Origin: Hymenobacter mellowenesis
GTDB lineage: Bacteria; Bacteroidota; Bacteroidia; Cytophagales; Hymenobacteraceae
Length of the DNA stretch: 64,000 bases
Assembly (NCBI RefSeq): GCF_030581005.1
Contig: NZ_JAUQSX010000006.1
Span: 275,745 to 339,744, forward strand
Reading direction: 5' to 3'
The position numbers and the translations under genes were made by a program. Shown here piece by piece: positions 28,246 to 36,019 of this stretch (the stretch's first letter is position 1; each line of letters begins with the position of its first letter). The notes below the pieces were generated by a model. It ran no database searches. It was not told the origin of the DNA and saw nothing but the letters and a program-made list of their open reading frames with translations.

Positions 28246-28318
28246 AAGTGGAGAAGTGCGAGTAATGCCAGGGTCTGCTATTGGTTCGCTTATCTTTAGG
28301 TAACTAATCGCCGACCCT

Positions 28319-29440
28319 GTGCTTTCTCCCCGCCGCGCTCTTGCCTTCGCTTTTCTGTCCAGTACCGTCTTATGGGCACCTGGCTGTAACAAAAACAGTG
28401 AGCCAGCCCCGCAGCCACAGGTACAGAAGGGCGAAATAAGGGGGGCATTCTCTCCCGCCGGTTCTCTGGTTAGCGTCACAGCGACCCCAGTAGGAGGGGG
28501 CACGGCCGTCACTGCCAACCTGCAATCGGGCGCGTACTCCTTTGCTGATTTGCCTGTTGGGGATTACACCTTGGCCTACGTGGCTGCAACGGGTTATTTA
28601 ACTCCCGCCTCGCTCGTCGTGGCCATCCGGGCTAATACTGCCACGCAGGTACCCGCCCTAACTGTGCTGCCGGTTCCCCCGCCGTTACCCGAGCATCTAA
28701 CTTTAGGCAACCCCAGCGGCGCGGTTACCGACCCTGCTTTACCTAGCAATTACCTGCTGTATCGGACACAGTACGCTGTATCCTACAACCGTGACCAAGG
28801 CAAACCCAACTGGGTGAGCTGGCACCTGAGTACATCATGGATAGGTTCGGCCGCCCGCCAAGACGATTTCCGCGCCGACCCCGACCTGCCCACCGGCTGG
28901 TACCGCCCTGGTGCTACTAGCTACACCAATTCAGGCTTCGACCGCGGTCACAACTGCCCCTCGGCCGACCGCACCAGTACGGTTGCTGATAACTCGGCCA
29001 CGTTCTTCATGAGCAACATGATGCCCCAGGCCCCACGCAACAACCAGCAAACGTGGGCCAACTTGGAAGACTACTGCCGCGACCAACTTGCCACTGGCAA
29101 CGAGGTTTATGTCATTTGCGGCAGCTATGGACAGGGCGGTACAGGTAGCAATGGTTTCTTGGCCACGCTAGACCAAGGTCGTATCCGTGTGCCAGCCCAT
29201 TGCTGGAAGGTGGTGGTCATTCTGCCGGTAGGCAATGACGACGCTTCACGGGTTAGCGCCAGTACCCGCGTCATCGCCATTGACACGCCCAACGATAACA
29301 GCATCAGCACTACATGGGGCACCTATCGTACCAGCGTGGACGCTATCGAAACCGCCACGGGGTTGGACATTCTCTCTGCGGTGCCCACAGCCGTGCAGCA
29401 AGTAATTGAAGCCCGAGTTGATAACGGCCCAACTAGTTGA
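28319..29440 (+). CDS. NUC-type DNA/RNA non-specific endonuclease lipoprotein
   Basis: The GTG at 28319 starts a 373-residue protein with a lipoprotein signal (FAFLSSTVLWAPGCNKNS). A small carboxypeptidase-regulatory-like domain (about 40-110, YSFADLPVGDYTLAYVAATG) precedes a Serratia-type nuclease domain. The active-site motif GFDRGHNCPSADRT (DRGH) and the metal-site segment FFMSNMMPQAPRNNQQTWAN are intact. Lipid-anchored nucleases of this kind degrade external DNA, so it may give a lysogen a phosphate source or a barrier to DNA uptake; that role is inferred. Confidence 0.88.
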   Translation: MLSPRRALAFAFLSSTVLWAPGCNKNSEPAPQPQVQKGEIRGAFSPAGSLVSVTATPVGGGTAVTANLQSGAYSFADLPVGDYTLAYVAATGYLTPASLVVAIRANTATQVPALTVLPVPPPLPEHLTLGNPSGAVTDPALPSNYLLYRTQYAVSYNRDQGKPNWVSWHLSTSWIGSAARQDDFRADPDLPTGWYRPGATSYTNSGFDRGHNCPSADRTSTVADNSATFFMSNMMPQAPRNNQQTWANLEDYCRDQLATGNEVYVICGSYGQGGTGSNGFLATLDQGRIRVPAHCWKVVVILPVGNDDASRVSASTRVIAIDTPNDNSISTTWGTYRTSVDAIETATGLDILSAVPTAVQQVIEARVDNGPTS

Positions 29441-29766
29441 GTAGAGTTGAAAAAGGCTTCGGCTTCACGCTCATCTACTGAGCTTAGGAGTTTGCTTAGA
29501 ACTCGAACCTGCTAGCCAAATTCAGACCGTATCGCGTCCGTTCAGTTCGAGCATCTCTCCCAACAGCTTACCTGCTTGGGTGTGCTACGCGAGTTAAATT
29601 CTTGCTTAAAGTCATAGTAAACGACCAGCTATATTCGCTGATTCGAATTCAATAAGCTCAATTGGCTTTAAATTGATAGTTACTATTTGTTAGTTTCGAT
29701 AAGTTGGAACTAACCTCAGAGTTAATGTACAAAATAAAAACGAACTGAAACAAATTTCAAAACCCA
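29441..29766. other. AT-rich intergenic gap
   Basis: These 326 bases show a sharp drop in GC relative to the nuclease gene. No gene or clear hairpin is seen. It marks the start of an AT-rich patch carrying the HELLH protein. Confidence 0.5.
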
Positions 29767-30507
29767 ATGAACATCAACAAGCTAATTACGCCAAGGAATC
29801 AAGCACTCTATGATAGAGTGCAGTCGAATTTTAAAAAAATACAATACGCTAAGTCAAAAGATTCTTATTGGTCTTCAAACGTCGATGGAAATAATATTGC
29901 TCATATATCTTATGCGAAGTCAAATCACGAAGAGGCATCGTTTGTGCATGAGCTATTGCATCTAGATGTTCAGAGTAGAGGCTATAAAAGATTGCGTGTT
30001 GGGATGTCTGCTTGGGACAATACGCCTTTCTTTAAAAGATTAATGTCTGCTCTTGATAATGAGTTGCAGCATCATAAAATGTATAAGGGATTTCTGCATT
30101 TGGGCTATGCACCAAATGAGTTCTATGCTGATAGTGATGTTCTTACAGAGAAACGGATAATCAAAAATCTTATGCAAAATTCGGATAATATCAGGACTTA
30201 TTATCTTGATTTTTTGACTCTAATTGCTCCGGGCGGAAGTATATCTGAAGCAAACAAGGAATACCTGCTTAAAGCATACAAGGCTAAAAACAGCAGCAAA
30301 TTTGCGGCTTTTTTCGAACACGTCCAAAGCGTGTTTTTAGATTGGGAGGCTGATAGTGACTTTAATGCGGAGCCCTACCTAATGAGGCTTTTTAATGTAG
30401 TGCCGGGCGGTGAATTTACCTGGTTTGGTTATGGTAAAGCAGCAGAATTTCCCAATAATGGATTTTTCGTAGACAAGGAGTTTGAAATAGCACAGCCCTC
30501 TACTTAA
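29767..30507 (+). CDS. HELLH-motif protein, probable metallopeptidase-like
   Basis: This 246-residue AT-rich gene encodes a soluble protein with an HExxH motif at residues 61-65 (EASFVHELLHLDVQSRGYKR), the zinc-site signature of zincin peptidases. A possible third ligand lies further on (for example NEFYADSDVLTEK), but I cannot assign it. No signal peptide is present, so it would act in the cytoplasm. Base composition differs strongly from neighbouring phage genes, which suggests separate acquisition. Confidence 0.6.
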   Translation: MNINKLITPRNQALYDRVQSNFKKIQYAKSKDSYWSSNVDGNNIAHISYAKSNHEEASFVHELLHLDVQSRGYKRLRVGMSAWDNTPFFKRLMSALDNELQHHKMYKGFLHLGYAPNEFYADSDVLTEKRIIKNLMQNSDNIRTYYLDFLTLIAPGGSISEANKEYLLKAYKAKNSSKFAAFFEHVQSVFLDWEADSDFNAEPYLMRLFNVVPGGEFTWFGYGKAAEFPNNGFFVDKEFEIAQPST

Positions 30508-30558
30508 ACTGCTTTGTAAAACAACAGAAGGAAAATATTTTCCCTCTGTTGTTTTAAT

Positions 30559-31848
30559 TCATATAGTCGCATCAAATAAACTCATTTGTGACTTCTGAAT
30601 ACGCATTGGCTTAGCACTTGCGGCCATTGCCAGTGCAACATGTATTACTGAAGCTGGAATTCGGCCCAGCATCGGTGGGACGGCGTTGCCTATCTGCTTA
30701 AGCTGTTGCCATTCGCTGGTTTGGAGTACAAAACTGTCAGGGAAGGTTTGCAGACGCATAGCTTCTCGAACCGTTATAAAGCGGTCGTGTTTTGGGTGAA
30801 TCCATTCACTTAAGTCACGGTGCATCTGTGCCAAGAGCGTATGTGCTGGCAGTGCGCCATCAAAACGCCGCCATTTTTCAGGACGGGCATTGTCCCACAC
30901 ATCTTTAGGCAGTGAGTCAGCTTTTTTCCCAGGCTTAAGCAGTTTGATAAGAGCTAGGCGCCGTGCCTGGATTTCCTTTGTGTGGTGGTTGTACAAGGAC
31001 TGCCCATTTACTGCCTTTCCAGTAATTTTCTTGTACGTGGCGGCTTTCTCTTCTTTTGTGAAAATATCGCCGTCGGTGTCCAAGCGCATCTCCCGCTGAA
31101 AGTATGTGGGGGCGCTGCATTTGGGGTACAGGATTGGGTCAGTGTTGTTGGTTGTCACTTCCTCAGGTAAGTCCGAAATGGCATCATCCACGCTCACGGG
31201 TGCTTCTACTAGAGCCTCTGCCGTGGCGTCGAAAATCTCTTGGAGGTTCTGCGAAAGGGTTTCTGGTTTTGTGGCTAAGATGAAAACACGACGCCGAGCC
31301 TGCGGAACGCCGAAGTCAACTGCGTTCAACACCTTGAGGCCTATGTTACTGTAGCCGATACTTTTTAGGGAGTTCAAGATGCGCTCCTTAAACATGCCCT
31401 TTTTCATTAGCAGCATGTTGGGCACGTTCTCTATAAGTATGAACTTCGGGTGCAATAGTGTTGCTAAACGTATCATTTCCAAGTACATCTCGTTCCGTGG
31501 GTCAGCAACGTCACGGGGGCCAATTTGGCTGTAGCCTTGGCAAGGAGGCCCACCGAAAAGCAGGTCTAGCGTTTCAGTGTTGGCGTAAGTCTGGCGGTGC
31601 TGCTCAAACACTTCTGGCGTTTCAGCGGGCAAGAAACCCGCTACGCTACCGTCATATAAAGGTATTTCGGGAAAGTTGAGTCTGTAGTTGACAGCGGCAT
31701 ACTTATCATATTCTACTGCCCCAACTACTCGAAAGCCCGCCTTCTTAACTCCAGCGCATAGACCACCAATGCCTGAGAAAAGTGAAAGTGCTGTGTAGTT
31801 GGACGTTGCTGTTGTAAGCAACTCCTTTATCCATTTTTGAGTGACCAT
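30559..31848 (-). CDS. DNA (cytosine-5) methyltransferase of a type II RM system
   Basis: About 429 residues are read from ATG 31848; the open frame extends to 31947, but that stretch carries a C-box and is better seen as promoter. Motif I (ALSLFSGIGGLCAGVKKAGF), motif IV with catalytic Cys (LLFGGPPCQGYSQIG), motif VI (ILIENVPNM), motif VIII (PQARRRVFILA) and motif X (QIGNAVPPML) appear in the order of m5C methyltransferases. It protects host and phage DNA from the adjacent endonuclease. It is divergent from the controller gene. Confidence 0.92.
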   Translation of the reverse strand: MVTQKWIKELLTTATSNYTALSLFSGIGGLCAGVKKAGFRVVGAVEYDKYAAVNYRLNFPEIPLYDGSVAGFLPAETPEVFEQHRQTYANTETLDLLFGGPPCQGYSQIGPRDVADPRNEMYLEMIRLATLLHPKFILIENVPNMLLMKKGMFKERILNSLKSIGYSNIGLKVLNAVDFGVPQARRRVFILATKPETLSQNLQEIFDATAEALVEAPVSVDDAISDLPEEVTTNNTDPILYPKCSAPTYFQREMRLDTDGDIFTKEEKAATYKKITGKAVNGQSLYNHHTKEIQARRLALIKLLKPGKKADSLPKDVWDNARPEKWRRFDGALPAHTLLAQMHRDLSEWIHPKHDRFITVREAMRLQTFPDSFVLQTSEWQQLKQIGNAVPPMLGRIPASVIHVALAMAASAKPMRIQKSQMSLFDATI

Positions 31849-31931
31849 CCCGTCGTGACTTCCGTCAAGTTTTGCCAAAATCTTTAGTCTGTAAAGATAG
31901 TACACAGGTGTGTACCATTCACTGCTGACGT

Positions 31932-32023
31932 GACTAATAGTCCACATCCTCTATATGTTAATAGCCGAAATAAACTTTTATGAAAACCTCAAAGTGTGAC
32001 TCATAGTCCGTAGACTTATGGTC
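31932..32023. promoter_or_regulatory. Three C-boxes between methyltransferase and controller genes
   Basis: GACTCATAGTC (31998-32008) and GACTTATGGTC (32013-32023) are separated by CGTA, which is the paired-box layout known for controller (C) proteins of restriction systems such as AhdI and Esp1396I. A third single box, GACTAATAGTC (31932-31942), lies on the methyltransferase side. Binding would activate then repress the C-R operon and repress the methyltransferase promoter, by analogy. Confidence 0.82.
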
Positions 32024-32027
32024 TACA

Positions 32028-32318
32028 ATGCATGAACATTTGAGGGTGAATGAAACTGCCACACCCAATTCTACCCTGTTCTCTGCCGCTTTTGGTAAAG
32101 CGTTAAAGAATAAACGAACCGCCCTAAATCTCTCGCAGGAGGAGCTAGGGTTTCGCAGCGGCTTGGACCGCACTTACATAAGCGGCATTGAGCGTGGGAC
32201 TCGTAATCCCACGCTATTGATTGCTAACCGTATAGCCGAAGCATTAGCAATTCCGCTGAGCGTACTGATAGCCGAGGCTGAAAAGCCAATGCAGGAAGGG
32301 GGCGCCAGTGCCGTTTGA
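32028..32318 (+). CDS. XRE-family controller (C) protein
   Basis: This protein of up to 96 residues has an HTH_XRE domain: LSQEELGFRSGLDRTYISGI then ERGTRNPTL. The paired C-boxes end 5 bp before the ATG at 32028, leaving no room for a -10 element. Translation may therefore really begin at an in-frame TTG (32040) or GTG (32046), giving about 90 residues, the usual C-protein size. It overlaps the endonuclease gene by 11 nt. A lytic-switch repressor is a less likely identity. Confidence 0.85.
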   Translation: MHEHLRVNETATPNSTLFSAAFGKALKNKRTALNLSQEELGFRSGLDRTYISGIERGTRNPTLLIANRIAEALAIPLSVLIAEAEKPMQEGGASAV

Positions 32319-33363
32319 GCTAATACCACCGGACATCTGCTTGCACTGCCCTTATGGGGTTTGCGTGGAGTACTTTGGAGACAAAAAGATTAAGGGCCGT
32401 GATACGCAGTATCGGCTTAAGCAAAACGTAGCATCATTTTGTGCATTTGACCGATGGGTGCCGGGTACTTATGTCTATAGTGAAGATGCAGCTTTTGCCG
32501 ACCCGACCATTGCTTGGAGCGATTTGGTAAATCAAATCATCAAAAACAGCACAATCGCAGTAACCCGGCGCATTGCTTCAGGGCAATTGAAAGCTAGTCC
32601 TAAAGGTGGAATGTTCACCCCTGGGCAAATCGCTAAAGTAAGTGGTGACGTTTTTCAAATGTTAGTAGGGGTAGTGTTATGGAATGCGTGCGTAATCCAT
32701 AACGCAACCACCATAGCCTCTGGAGTCGAAGGGCCCATTTATGCTATTTTGACCCTAGGTGATAACTATGATTTGCGCACGCTACTCGACGAAGAAGGTG
32801 CTGCACAGTTAACAACCCTACAACGTGAACTGGCGCTTCACGATACGCAACTTGCATATTCCACTCCTGATTTTGTAGTGATTGACATTTCTGGAATGAA
32901 CCCTGAAATACAGGCGCATTTTAATGAAATGCTCACTAATCTAAATCCTGATAATCAATCAAAGCTGTCTTACTCAAAGGCGATGTTGAGAGGGCGAATA
33001 CGCCCACAAGAAATCACCGCAGCTTTGGGACTAAAAACTTCAATTCGCTCTGATAGAATGTATCAGCTTCTTTTTGAGGCTAACGCATGGAAATTTATCT
33101 GGCGAGCAGCTTTTAATCTTTCTCCTTCGAAGTATTACGCCATTTACAGTGAGGACTATGGTGCAGCCCCTGCCAAACTACAATCTGTAGAGTTCGGTAG
33201 TGTAGACATACAATCAAACAAGGCCGACAAGGCTATCAACGGCGTATTTCCAACGCAGCGACCTTCTGACCTAATAGCAACCCTCAACACTATTCTTACA
33301 GGCGTTACTCCAACACCACCTGGTCGCTCATCTGGGCCTGTGCTATCGCTATTTGACGAATAG
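32308..33363 (+). CDS. Type II restriction endonuclease, Cfr10I/Bse634I-like active site
   Basis: A GTG start inside the controller gene gives 351 residues. P187-D188 (YSTPDFVVIDI), K243 (GLKTSIRSDRMYQ) and E257 reproduce the D...K-x13-E arrangement known for Cfr10I, Bse634I and NgoMIV, whose acidic residue follows the lysine by 14. Those enzymes cut CCGG-type sites, so a related target is possible but unproven. An N-terminal Cys cluster (CLHCPYGVC, plus C45) could bind zinc. Its operon position supports the call. Confidence 0.78.
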   Translation: MPFELIPPDICLHCPYGVCVEYFGDKKIKGRDTQYRLKQNVASFCAFDRWVPGTYVYSEDAAFADPTIAWSDLVNQIIKNSTIAVTRRIASGQLKASPKGGMFTPGQIAKVSGDVFQMLVGVVLWNACVIHNATTIASGVEGPIYAILTLGDNYDLRTLLDEEGAAQLTTLQRELALHDTQLAYSTPDFVVIDISGMNPEIQAHFNEMLTNLNPDNQSKLSYSKAMLRGRIRPQEITAALGLKTSIRSDRMYQLLFEANAWKFIWRAAFNLSPSKYYAIYSEDYGAAPAKLQSVEFGSVDIQSNKADKAINGVFPTQRPSDLIATLNTILTGVTPTPPGRSSGPVLSLFDE

Positions 33364-33367
33364 TGTT

Positions 33368-33676
33368 CTACTCTGTGACTACTAAGACAGCACCACATAA
33401 GATTGCGTCCTCGTCGTCCAGGTCGAAGCTCACCCCGGAGACCTGAGCTACCGCTGCCATCGCGGCTGGGTTCACTTCGCCCTCACAGTCGAATATAGAA
33501 TAAGCTACATATTTAGGTCCGCTTCCTAGCACATCTACCAATGCCGGCGCGCAACCCAATAGTATAGGTACGGATGCGGGAACGCCCACCAGCCCCGTGG
33601 TCGGGTTGGGCATTGTCAGCCCTTCAGTGGAAACTGACTGCGGGGACCGCTGGGGTAGATAGAGGGTGGCAATCAT
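33368..33676 (-). CDS. Small hypothetical protein
   Basis: This 102-residue open frame ends 5 bp from the endonuclease stop (convergent). The sequence is hydrophobic in the middle (VPASVPILLGCAPALVDVLG) and acidic near the end (SGVSFDLDDEDAILCGAVLV). No family is recognised. Its start side faces the palindrome-rich region, so it may be controlled from there. Confidence 0.45.
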   Translation of the reverse strand: MIATLYLPQRSPQSVSTEGLTMPNPTTGLVGVPASVPILLGCAPALVDVLGSGPKYVAYSIFDCEGEVNPAAMAAVAQVSGVSFDLDDEDAILCGAVLVVTE

Positions 33677-33737
33677 GCGGCAAGAGTTGTGGGTAAGGTG
33701 CGGTTAAGCCGCATCCAAAAAAAAATGATGCATTGTT

Positions 33738-33862
33738 CTATCAATAATTTGCGCTTATCCAAGATAAGCGCAACAACAAGCGCCAGAGGAATTGTAAATC
33801 AGATGTTTAACCTCTATCAATAGCTATTGATAGGAAGTAATACAATAGCAATTGCCAATTGC
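33738..33862. promoter_or_regulatory. Cluster of palindromes, operator-like
   Basis: This intergenic region (33677-34049) holds a 9-bp stem GCGCTTATC-caa-GATAAGCGC (33751-33771), a perfect 20-bp palindrome CTATCAATAGCTATTGATAG (33814-33833) with a lone half-site CTATCAATA at 33738-33746, and GCAATTG-c-CAATTGC (33848-33862). It lies between divergent genes. Dimeric regulators bind such sites; the regulator is unknown. Confidence 0.6.
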
Positions 33863-34049
33863 CTGAATTTCCTTTGCATAAAATCTAAAAAGGCGTAGCA
33901 GTCACCTGGCCCACCCCCTCACCACGACCCCGCCGGCCGGCACTGCAAGTTAACTACAAGTCGGATTGATTCGGTTGCCCGAGGCACGCAAAATGCCTCA
34001 ACGGTTACTGCTATGCCCAAATTTCTCACTTCCCTGATTCATTTTCTGT

Positions 34050-34439
34050 ATGAAGAAAACCACCGATTACAACCAGCGCGCCCGTTCAATGGCAACCTTC
34101 GAAGCCGACAAAGACTACGAAGGTTTTATGCCGAACCCCTGGGACTACCAGCAACTGACCACTCAGTTGGAGCACCACGGCGATGGGCAATACACCGAAC
34201 ACCACCCGGTGCTTTACGACACCTACTTTGTGCCGTGTGGCATGATGATGCACGTCAACACCATCACCGACCGCGTCGTGATGCGGGTGTGGTGCCAGTC
34301 CCAGGACCAGTACCTGGAACTGGCGTTCAGCGGCAACCAGTACCTCGACTACCTCCAGCCCGACGATTCCGGCTGGGACGACCTGCTGAACCTCGTCTTG
34401 GAAATCGGCACCCCATCCATGAGCCGGGACGAAGACTAA
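34050..34439 (+). CDS. Hypothetical phage protein
   Basis: This 129-residue acidic protein (FEADKDYEGFMPNPWDYQQL, YLELAFSGNQYLDYLQPDDS) has no recognised domain or signal peptide. Codon use is GC-rich like the structural module. It is the first rightward gene after the palindrome cluster. The 34013 reading in another frame is its shadow. Confidence 0.6.
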   Translation: MKKTTDYNQRARSMATFEADKDYEGFMPNPWDYQQLTTQLEHHGDGQYTEHHPVLYDTYFVPCGMMMHVNTITDRVVMRVWCQSQDQYLELAFSGNQYLDYLQPDDSGWDDLLNLVLEIGTPSMSRDED

Positions 34440-34496
34440 TTCTATTACTCACAACGGTCGTTGCAATCCCGCATCGGCCATATTAAACCCAAGCCA

Positions 34497-35288
34497 ATGG
34501 CACGTTTACAAGACGACCCCCGCTACTACGTCGACTACGACCCCGACGAAATGCCCTTTGAGGACTACTACCTCACTCCTGAAGAAATGGAGGCTTACGA
34601 GGAAGAAGAAACTCGCCGTGACCACCACGACGCCTTCACGGCCATCTTTGCGCAAATGGCTGCGGCCAAAGTGCGTAAGTCGCAGCACAAAGTGCTGGCC
34701 GAGAAAATCCAGGCCGCTTCCGACCTGCCCGAGGCCAACACGGCGACGCCGCACCCGCTCTTGGCGAATCCCACTCGCCGCGGCCTGCGCCGCCGCAATG
34801 CGATTATCGTCGAGTACCAAGGCCAAAACTATTACCTGTACGAGCTTGTGCTGATGCTAATCCCAGGCTGCACCAAAAACCGCTATTCTGCGATTTACTG
34901 CCGCATAGCCAAAGGTGGATGGGCTGTCGAGGAAGCTATTTTTAAGCCGGTGAATGAACGCCCTCGGGCCGGTCATGTCAATCGGCTATTGCCCGGTAGC
35001 CAGGCTCCAAGCGTTCCAATAACTACCGCTGCAACCGTTACTAGCGAGGCGGGTTCGCCCTTCCGGTTTCGGCGTAATCCACCTTTGATGGTAGAGTTCC
35101 AGGGACGTCAAATACGCTTTGTGGATTTGGTTGCCAACCACCGACCCAATGCCACTAGAAGTTACTACAGCGCAGTTCGGTCCCGAATTTTCCAATACGG
35201 CTGGGATGTAGCCGAAGCGCTGACCACTCCTATTGGTGAGGCGCCCCCGACGCTCCAGCGCAATCAACGGCAACCTGTTCAACTGTAG
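34497..35288 (+). CDS. Phage protein with two tandem GW-type mini-domains
   Basis: The ATG at 34497 (263 residues) is preferred over the TTG at 34461. An acidic N-terminus (DYDPDEMPFEDYYLTPEEME) is followed by two similar ~50-residue units at about 104-152 and 198-246. Each runs V-E-Y/F-Q-G, then an aromatic-LV segment, then RYSAIYCRIAKGGWAVEEAI or YYSAVRSRIFQYGWDVAEAL and a proline. This resembles HTH-type repeats found in phage HNH-associated proteins. DNA binding is inferred. Confidence 0.6.
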   Translation: MARLQDDPRYYVDYDPDEMPFEDYYLTPEEMEAYEEEETRRDHHDAFTAIFAQMAAAKVRKSQHKVLAEKIQAASDLPEANTATPHPLLANPTRRGLRRRNAIIVEYQGQNYYLYELVLMLIPGCTKNRYSAIYCRIAKGGWAVEEAIFKPVNERPRAGHVNRLLPGSQAPSVPITTAATVTSEAGSPFRFRRNPPLMVEFQGRQIRFVDLVANHRPNATRSYYSAVRSRIFQYGWDVAEALTTPIGEAPPTLQRNQRQPVQL

Positions 35289-35294
35289 TTATAA

Positions 35295-35373
35295 GTGAAG
35301 TCCCTCGCCACCCGAGGGCCGGTCGCAACCGAGTGGCCGTTTCAGGTAGGTGCTTTCGTCGGCACCTACCTGC
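35295..35373. ncRNA. Three consecutive stem-loops, possible structured RNA
   Basis: After the 34497 gene come a 6-bp stem (CCCTCG/CGAGGG), a CGGT-cgca-ACCG hairpin nested in GGCC/GGCC, and an 11-bp perfect stem (CAGGTAGGTGC, then GCACCTACCTG) followed by CCCAAAAAA. The last could be a leftward terminator. Together they could form a small RNA in the 476-bp gap 35289-35765. Only sequence symmetry supports this. Confidence 0.35.
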
Positions 35374-35670
35374 CCAAAAAACTAGCTAGGGAAAGCGCCG
35401 TGTCCGCGGCCATCAGCATACACACAATCAGCTTGGGTGTGTGGTGAGTCGTGCCATGGCCCTAGCGCAAAGGCAGTATTCACCGCCAATCGTTCTTTGA
35501 TAAAATGGGGTGTGCGTCGATGCCCAAACTGAAGGGTGTCGTTCGGCACGCCGTCGCTCACGGAGCCCCTGCTACGCCGGGCCCACGCTCAGGCTCCTAC
35601 GCCTAGTCTAGAACGGGCGAACCCTGCAACAGCCTTTCTGCTCCACTTCCTGAGGGGTTCCGTGAGCTAC

Positions 35671-35690
35671 CCCTCTTATGATGGACTAAA
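35671..35690 (+). repeat. 20-mer repeat, copy 1
   Basis: CCCTCTTATGATGGACTAAA occurs here, again in the same orientation at 36539-36558 and inverted at 37664-37683. This copy lies 75 bp before the 54-residue gene at 35766. Confidence 0.85.
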
Positions 35691-35765
35691 ATCGGCCCAG
35701 GAAAATAAGCTGAAAATAACCGGGACAAAGCCCAAGGGGACGCATATAAAATTCATAAATAAATC

Positions 35766-35930
35766 ATGAATTACGACATGCATACCCCCAAGTCCAGCAA
35801 GAGCATTAGCATAACGCAGGTGGTTCACGAGGCCTTTGCCGATTACGTCAACAGCCTGCGCAGTGAGCATGGCCGGTTTGTCACCGCCAACGAAGCTCTT
35901 CGCACACTGCTGGCAGCAGTAAAGAAATAA
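35766..35930 (+). CDS. 54-residue ribbon-helix-helix-like protein
   Basis: The ATG at 35766 opens a short frame ending at TAA 35930. The sequence KSISITQVVHEAFADYVNSL, with a polar-hydrophobic strand then two helices ending LRTLLAAVKK, fits the size and pattern of RHH DNA-binding or antitoxin-type proteins. It precedes the palm-domain replication candidate by 89 bp, so a copy-control or partition role is conceivable. Confidence 0.5.
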   Translation: MNYDMHTPKSSKSISITQVVHEAFADYVNSLRSEHGRFVTANEALRTLLAAVKK

Positions 35931-36019
35931 CAAAGGCAACCGGCACACTGGCGTCATCAGCAGTGTGAAGCGCAGGGGGGAGTTCGAAAGCCTCCCTGCC
36001 GCCTCCCGAGTAAATCCTG

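Noticed and set aside
32028..32318. XRE gene as the prophage CI-type repressor
   Set aside because: It is sandwiched between methyltransferase and endonuclease genes and has C-boxes directly upstream, fitting a restriction controller.
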